A stretch of DNA of 64,000 nt from Amanita rubescens (lineage: Eukaryota; Basidiomycota; Agaricomycetes; Agaricales; Amanitaceae). The DNA is taken from contig WION01000004.1 of assembly GCA_015039365.1 (NCBI GenBank), positions 62,001 through 126,000 of the forward strand, read 5' to 3'. The notes under the pieces were generated by a model. The model ran no database searches and had not been told where the DNA came from. It saw only the letters and a list, made by a program, of their open reading frames with translations. Made by a program: the position numbers and the translations under genes. Positions 60,501 to 64,000 of this stretch are shown here, piece after piece (position 1 is the stretch's first letter; every line of letters starts with the position of its first letter).

Positions 60501-61542
60501 TGAGCGTGAACGAGAGCGCGAAAGGGAGAGAGAGAAGGAGAGGGAAAGAGAGCGGGAGCGGGTGAAAGAGAGAGAACGTCAAAAGGAGAGAGAGGAGCGC
60601 CAGCGAGAGAAGGAACGGGAGAAGGAACGACAACGAGAGAGGGAGAAAGAAAAGGAGAGAGCAAGACAAGAAAGAGAGGATATGGAACGGCGAGAACGAG
60701 AACAGCGGCACGAAATGGAACGGCAGAAGGAAAAGGAGCGCAAGAAAAAGAAGCGAGACAGGGAAGAAAGGAATAGACGGGAACACGGACGATCATCGAG
60801 ACATAACGAAGAACCCAAATCCCATTCAGAAAGTCACCGCCATCTTACGCCTAGCCAGCCATACACGAATCACAGGCATGACAGCTCAACGTCGACGTTC
60901 TCGCTTGAGCATGAAGCACGTAATGCCCATAGGCGGAGTGAAGATCGCGGCAGACGTAGAACTGGGCACTTCGAGCCAAGTGACAGCGAAGCAGCGAATA
61001 ACAGTTCTCTGCTTGCCCCAGGCCCTTCAACCCGACCCCCTCTAGAGCGTAATCCATCCTGTTCCACACGTCCTACGTCCGAATTACCCTCTGCGGCAGA
61101 CCTGATAGCCCTCAGAGCGAAAGAAGCTTACGACATGGAACGTTTGTTCAAAGCTCGTAGCCTTTATGGCGAAGAACCGGACGAATTTCCGCCGAACTCA
61201 ATTCCGTCAACCGCCGCCTCCGAAATGGGGAGTTCAATGGATGCACCCGTCTACGGCTCAGGCCACACAGCATATGTCGTTCAAACAGCATTTCAAAACC
61301 CTCGCTATGGCCCACAGACACGCGATACACAACAGTACCCTCCCAGACCGTTCAATTATCTTAATGATGCCGAAATTCTTACCATTCCCTCATTGGACTC
61401 TCCAAATGACAGAGCCACCAATCCACTCCCTGAACCACCTCGAGCGGCAACATATCAACCAATACCCTTATCCATTATAGAGTCGGGTGGCGCATATTCA
61501 TCCGATTATTGGACAAAGTACTCAGTTACCGCGGCGCATTGA
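57593..61542 (+). CDS. Large protein with a ~230-residue Arg/Glu/Lys single-helix domain
   Basis: Two exons: 57593-58342 and 58396-61542, intron about 54 nt (donor GTGAGT). About 1300 residues. The first third is Pro/Gln/Ser-rich with one conserved-looking patch, NNLPAWYKKDIWASVPPPMY and HIHNPVGPRWYKNYHLIPPS. Next, disordered sequence with LNRLAKKLSLLRKPDSDEE and GEWHVVRED. Residues encoded by about 60060-60780 are nearly pure Arg, Glu and Lys, with some Gln and Asp. This looks like a stable single alpha helix (ER/K) rather than a coiled coil, as few hydrophobic positions exist. The C-terminus returns to low complexity and includes ADLIALRAKEAYDMERLFKA. Function unknown; a long rigid spacer or a nucleic-acid contact is plausible. 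Confidence 0.85.
60060..60785 (+). repeat. Purine-rich low-complexity tract encoding Arg/Glu/Lys helix
   Basis: Over 700 bp are about 90 per cent A+G on the plus strand, made of gagag, gaaag and gagcg hexamers. It translates to alternating R-E, K-E and R-E-K. The length could vary between strains by slippage. Confidence 0.9.
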
Positions 61543-61813
61543 ATATTCATTTTTTATACCAAGGTGACTTTATGCATTCGCATTGTTTTGATTATTTTCG
61601 ATCATTGGGACACTTGACATCTGCCCTCTAATTTTTTATTTTATGATTGTAGCTTTTTAGCCCAGCTGGGACGTATTTAATGTTTTTTTTTCCTTGTTGT
61701 TTCTCTATTTACCAATACAGACAGACCACATTCATGACACAATATGACGATTAGATTACAATGAGCATACGAATGTCGAATGAGAAGTTAATGACACAAC
61801 GAGTTCAGACATA

Positions 61814-62689
61814 TCACTGATATGCACGAGGATCGACGGGGAATTTCGCCTCTGGATAATCACTCCAAATGCGATCGCCGTCCAGAAACCGGCGCAACCG
61901 AGAGACTTGTGAGGACAGGTATAAAATGATTATTTGCATCTTGACGTCGAGCGGTAACTTGAGAATATCTTCGCATGTTTTCAACGCCTGACTACGCGTG
62001 GAGACGAACATGTGACCATGCACTCCCAATTCTTTCAGATTATCGATCAGTTCAGAGAACTCGGAACACCAAGCCAATACACCAATCTAGTTATACCGTT
62101 AGGGATGATAGGCTAGACCGAGATGAGCATAGTACTCACTTGGCCATACTGCTTATACCGGCCGTACAGGACGTTTGGTGCAACCGATAGGGCAAAACCA
62201 AACATATCGTTTTGTTCAATGACCCCTGGAGGGGGGACATAAGTAGGTTGAGCTGGCTGGGGCGAAGTTGGCTGCACCCAAGGTCAGTACACCAAGTTAC
62301 TAATTCAAGAAAATAAATCAGCCTCACGGGAGGTTTAGGCGGCGGATCTGCGAACCAAGTAAGTGCACCGTAATCGGCTTCTCCGCCAAAGTCCACTACG
62401 TCATTCCTTTTGCCAGTGTACTCCATGTTAGGGATCTGATGTTAAAAAGACAACCAGTAAGTGGTAAAGACCCCGGTATATAGCAACCTTCAAAACGCAC
62501 CGATCAAATTTGTGATGATTGGCTAAATTCGCTGCGAGCGTAGATTGATGTATCTTGATGGTGTCCGCCTGCAGAGCCGTAAATTGTTAAAAGTTGTATC
62601 GAGGGAATATCAGTAGGCGGCTTTGGAAACTGAAGCGCCAAATCGACAGATAACCGATTAGCGTATTCTGTTCCAAACACATCCAACAT
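61814..62689 (-). CDS. Conserved-looking protein of unknown function
   Basis: Start ATG at 62689, MLDVFGTEYANRLSVDLALQ. Pieces read QFPKPPTDIPSIQLLTIYG, then TIKIHQSTLAANLANHHKF, NMEYTGKRNDVVDFGGEADY, a Pro-rich stretch, EQNDMFGFALSVAPNVLYGR, then VLAWCSEFSELIDNLKELGV, GHMFVSTRSQALKTCEDILK and LYLSSQVSRLRRFLDGDRIW, ending PVDPRAYQ. Four or five exons. At about 62563-62575 the frame must shift by +1 between IYGSA and ADTIKI with no usable intron. Mixed helix and Pro-rich content suggests a soluble globular protein of about 235 residues. I do not recognise it. It borders the satellite. Confidence 0.7.
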
Positions 62690-62825
62690 TTACTATAAAA
62701 TGAGGTACAATATAGCAAAATATTGGGTACGACAGGTTGGATGTTTACATAATCCATGTGCTCATTGCTTACATAATCTTGTCACTTTATTTGCTTACAT
62801 ATTCATCACCATTTTTTTGCTAGAA

Positions 62826-64000
62826 GTGGTTGGTATAGACCACAACTGGTTCAGCAGTGGTTTTATACAACCATGGTCAATAGTTTTATTGTCTTGGTGT
62901 ACCATAACATTATGAAATGGTTTTATACAACCATATATGATAGCTTTATGGTCATGAAAGGCTATAAAGGTAAAAGGTGGTTAGTACAGACCAGAAAGCA
63001 TTTAGTTATGATCATGACATACTACAGTCAGAATAGAGGAAGTTCATATAGTAAGTGGTTGACATAAACCACAGTGTGTTTAACAATGGCTGCATGCAAT
63101 CATGTGTAACTTGATGTTATGGTTGTCATGTACTACAACCAGAATAAAGGTTGAGAAATGGCTGGCATAAACTGCAACTACAAGTTCAGCAGTGGTTGCA
63201 TGCAACCATGTGTAATGATACTATGGTCATGAGATGCTGACACAATCAGGATAAAGGTTCAGATGTGGTTGACATATACCAGAATGAGTTTAGCAATGGC
63301 TGCATGTAACCACATGCAATAATCTTATGGTCATGACATACTACAATCAGAATGAGAGTTCAGAAATGGTTCTCATGAACCACGATAAGTTTAGCAGTGG
63401 TTGCATCCAACCATGTGCATTGAATGACCCTATGGTCATGACATACTGCAATCAGAAATGGTTGGCACATACCAGAACAAGTTCAGCAATGGTTGAGTGC
63501 AAGCATGTGTGATGACCTTATGGTTGTGAAATACCATAATCAGAGTGAATGTTTAGAAGTGGTTGGTGTAGACCAGAATAAGTTTAGTAATGGTTGCATG
63601 CAACCATATGTAATGATCTTATGGTCATGACATACTGCAATGAGAATCAAGGATCAGAAATGGTTGGCATAAACCACAATAAGCTTAGTGGTGGTTGCAT
63701 GCAACCATGCATAATGATCTTATGGTCATTTGGAGATGCCATAATGAGAAGTGGTTGATATAAACCACAACAAGTTGAGCAATGGTTGCATGAAACTGTA
63801 CGCAATGGTCTTATGGACATGAGATACCATCATAATCACAATAAAAGATCAGAAATGGTTGGCATAAACCACAATAAGCTTAGTAGTGGTTGCATGCAAC
63901 CTTGTATGGATTGTTTGTGGTGCAGGGAAACCATAAAAGAAAGGGCCCAGAATGTTTAAGTGATGTTTAGAAACTTCCCATAGAAGGAAAGGTCAAGAAA
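62826..64000. repeat. ~100-bp satellite, about 12 degenerate units, runs off the window
   Basis: Units begin near 62826, 62918, 62980, 63053, 63157, 63265, 63366, 63458, 63559, 63660, 63751 and 63855, spacing about 62-108 bp, mostly 91-108. Each has a consensus of tggttggcataaaccac, then aagtttagcag, then tggttgcatgcaaccatg, then cttatggtcatgacatac. Two parts are inverted repeats: TGGTT..AACCA with a short loop, and the perfect 16-bp palindrome tggttgcatgcaacca. Left units are more diverged than right ones. Only short ORFs occur and none is convincing as coding sequence. Confidence 0.88.

Noticed and set aside
59864..60796. Long minus-strand ORF of about 310 codons
   Set aside because: It is the antisense of the Arg/Glu/Lys tract; its Leu/Phe/Ser/Pro repeats follow from the purine-rich coding strand.
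62826..64000. Protein-coding repeat gene in the satellite
   Set aside because: Only short ORFs with differing frames between units; unit length is not a multiple of three.

Overview
The window is nuclear DNA of a filamentous basidiomycete fungus. Genes are packed on both strands and broken by many short GT-AG introns, mostly about 45-75 nt with CTNAC-like branch sites. The gene set is fungal: Sla2, an Hst3/4-type sirtuin, a PacC/Rim101 factor, Rrb1, an Ayr1-like reductase, a bifunctional Ade5,7 and a bromodomain-less TAF1. I cannot fix the order or genus.

Layout. 1-6 kb: end of SLA2, a Ser/Pro-rich orphan and a small voltage-sensor-like membrane protein. 6-13.7 kb: CWC25, DMC1, a decayed RNase T2 gene, a sirtuin and RPB6. 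13.8-20.3 kb: one doubtful locus, a three-RRM protein and a basic Ser-rich protein. 20.3-24.4 kb: CFD1, an RFC subunit and mitochondrial seryl-tRNA synthetase. 24.4-28.4 kb: an accessory island holding a four-WW-domain tyrosine-kinase-like gene, broken gene pieces and a pair of direct repeats. 28.4-45.5 kb: LSB5-like VHS/GAT protein, a putative DNA-binding protein, UTP11, a GPI-anchored PLC-like protein, an Ayr1-like SDR, myosin regulatory light chain, PacC, TAF1, PA28 and RRB1. 46-62.7 kb: an orphan, NOP6, SED5, GPD, an ankyrin/CCCH protein, ADE5,7, a protein with a very long Arg/Glu/Lys helix and a conserved-looking orphan. 62.8-64 kb: a roughly 100-bp satellite.

Most genes are housekeeping: transcription and splicing (RPB6, TAF1, CWC25), ribosome assembly (UTP11, RRB1, NOP6), replication and recombination (RFC, DMC1, sirtuin), endocytosis and secretion (SLA2, LSB5, SED5), and metabolism (ADE5,7, GPD, CFD1). 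Many are divergent pairs sharing 90-190 bp of intergenic DNA.

The most unusual object is the WW-kinase gene at 25047-27603. Its 15 inferred exons sum to 1836 nt, an exact multiple of three. Four tandem WW modules each carry the same two introns around a 12-nt micro-exon. Other points of note are GC-AG introns in DMC1 and CFD1, repeated +1 reading-frame breaks in otherwise conserved genes (probably residual insertion errors), and a satellite whose unit contains TGGTT/AACCA inverted repeats.
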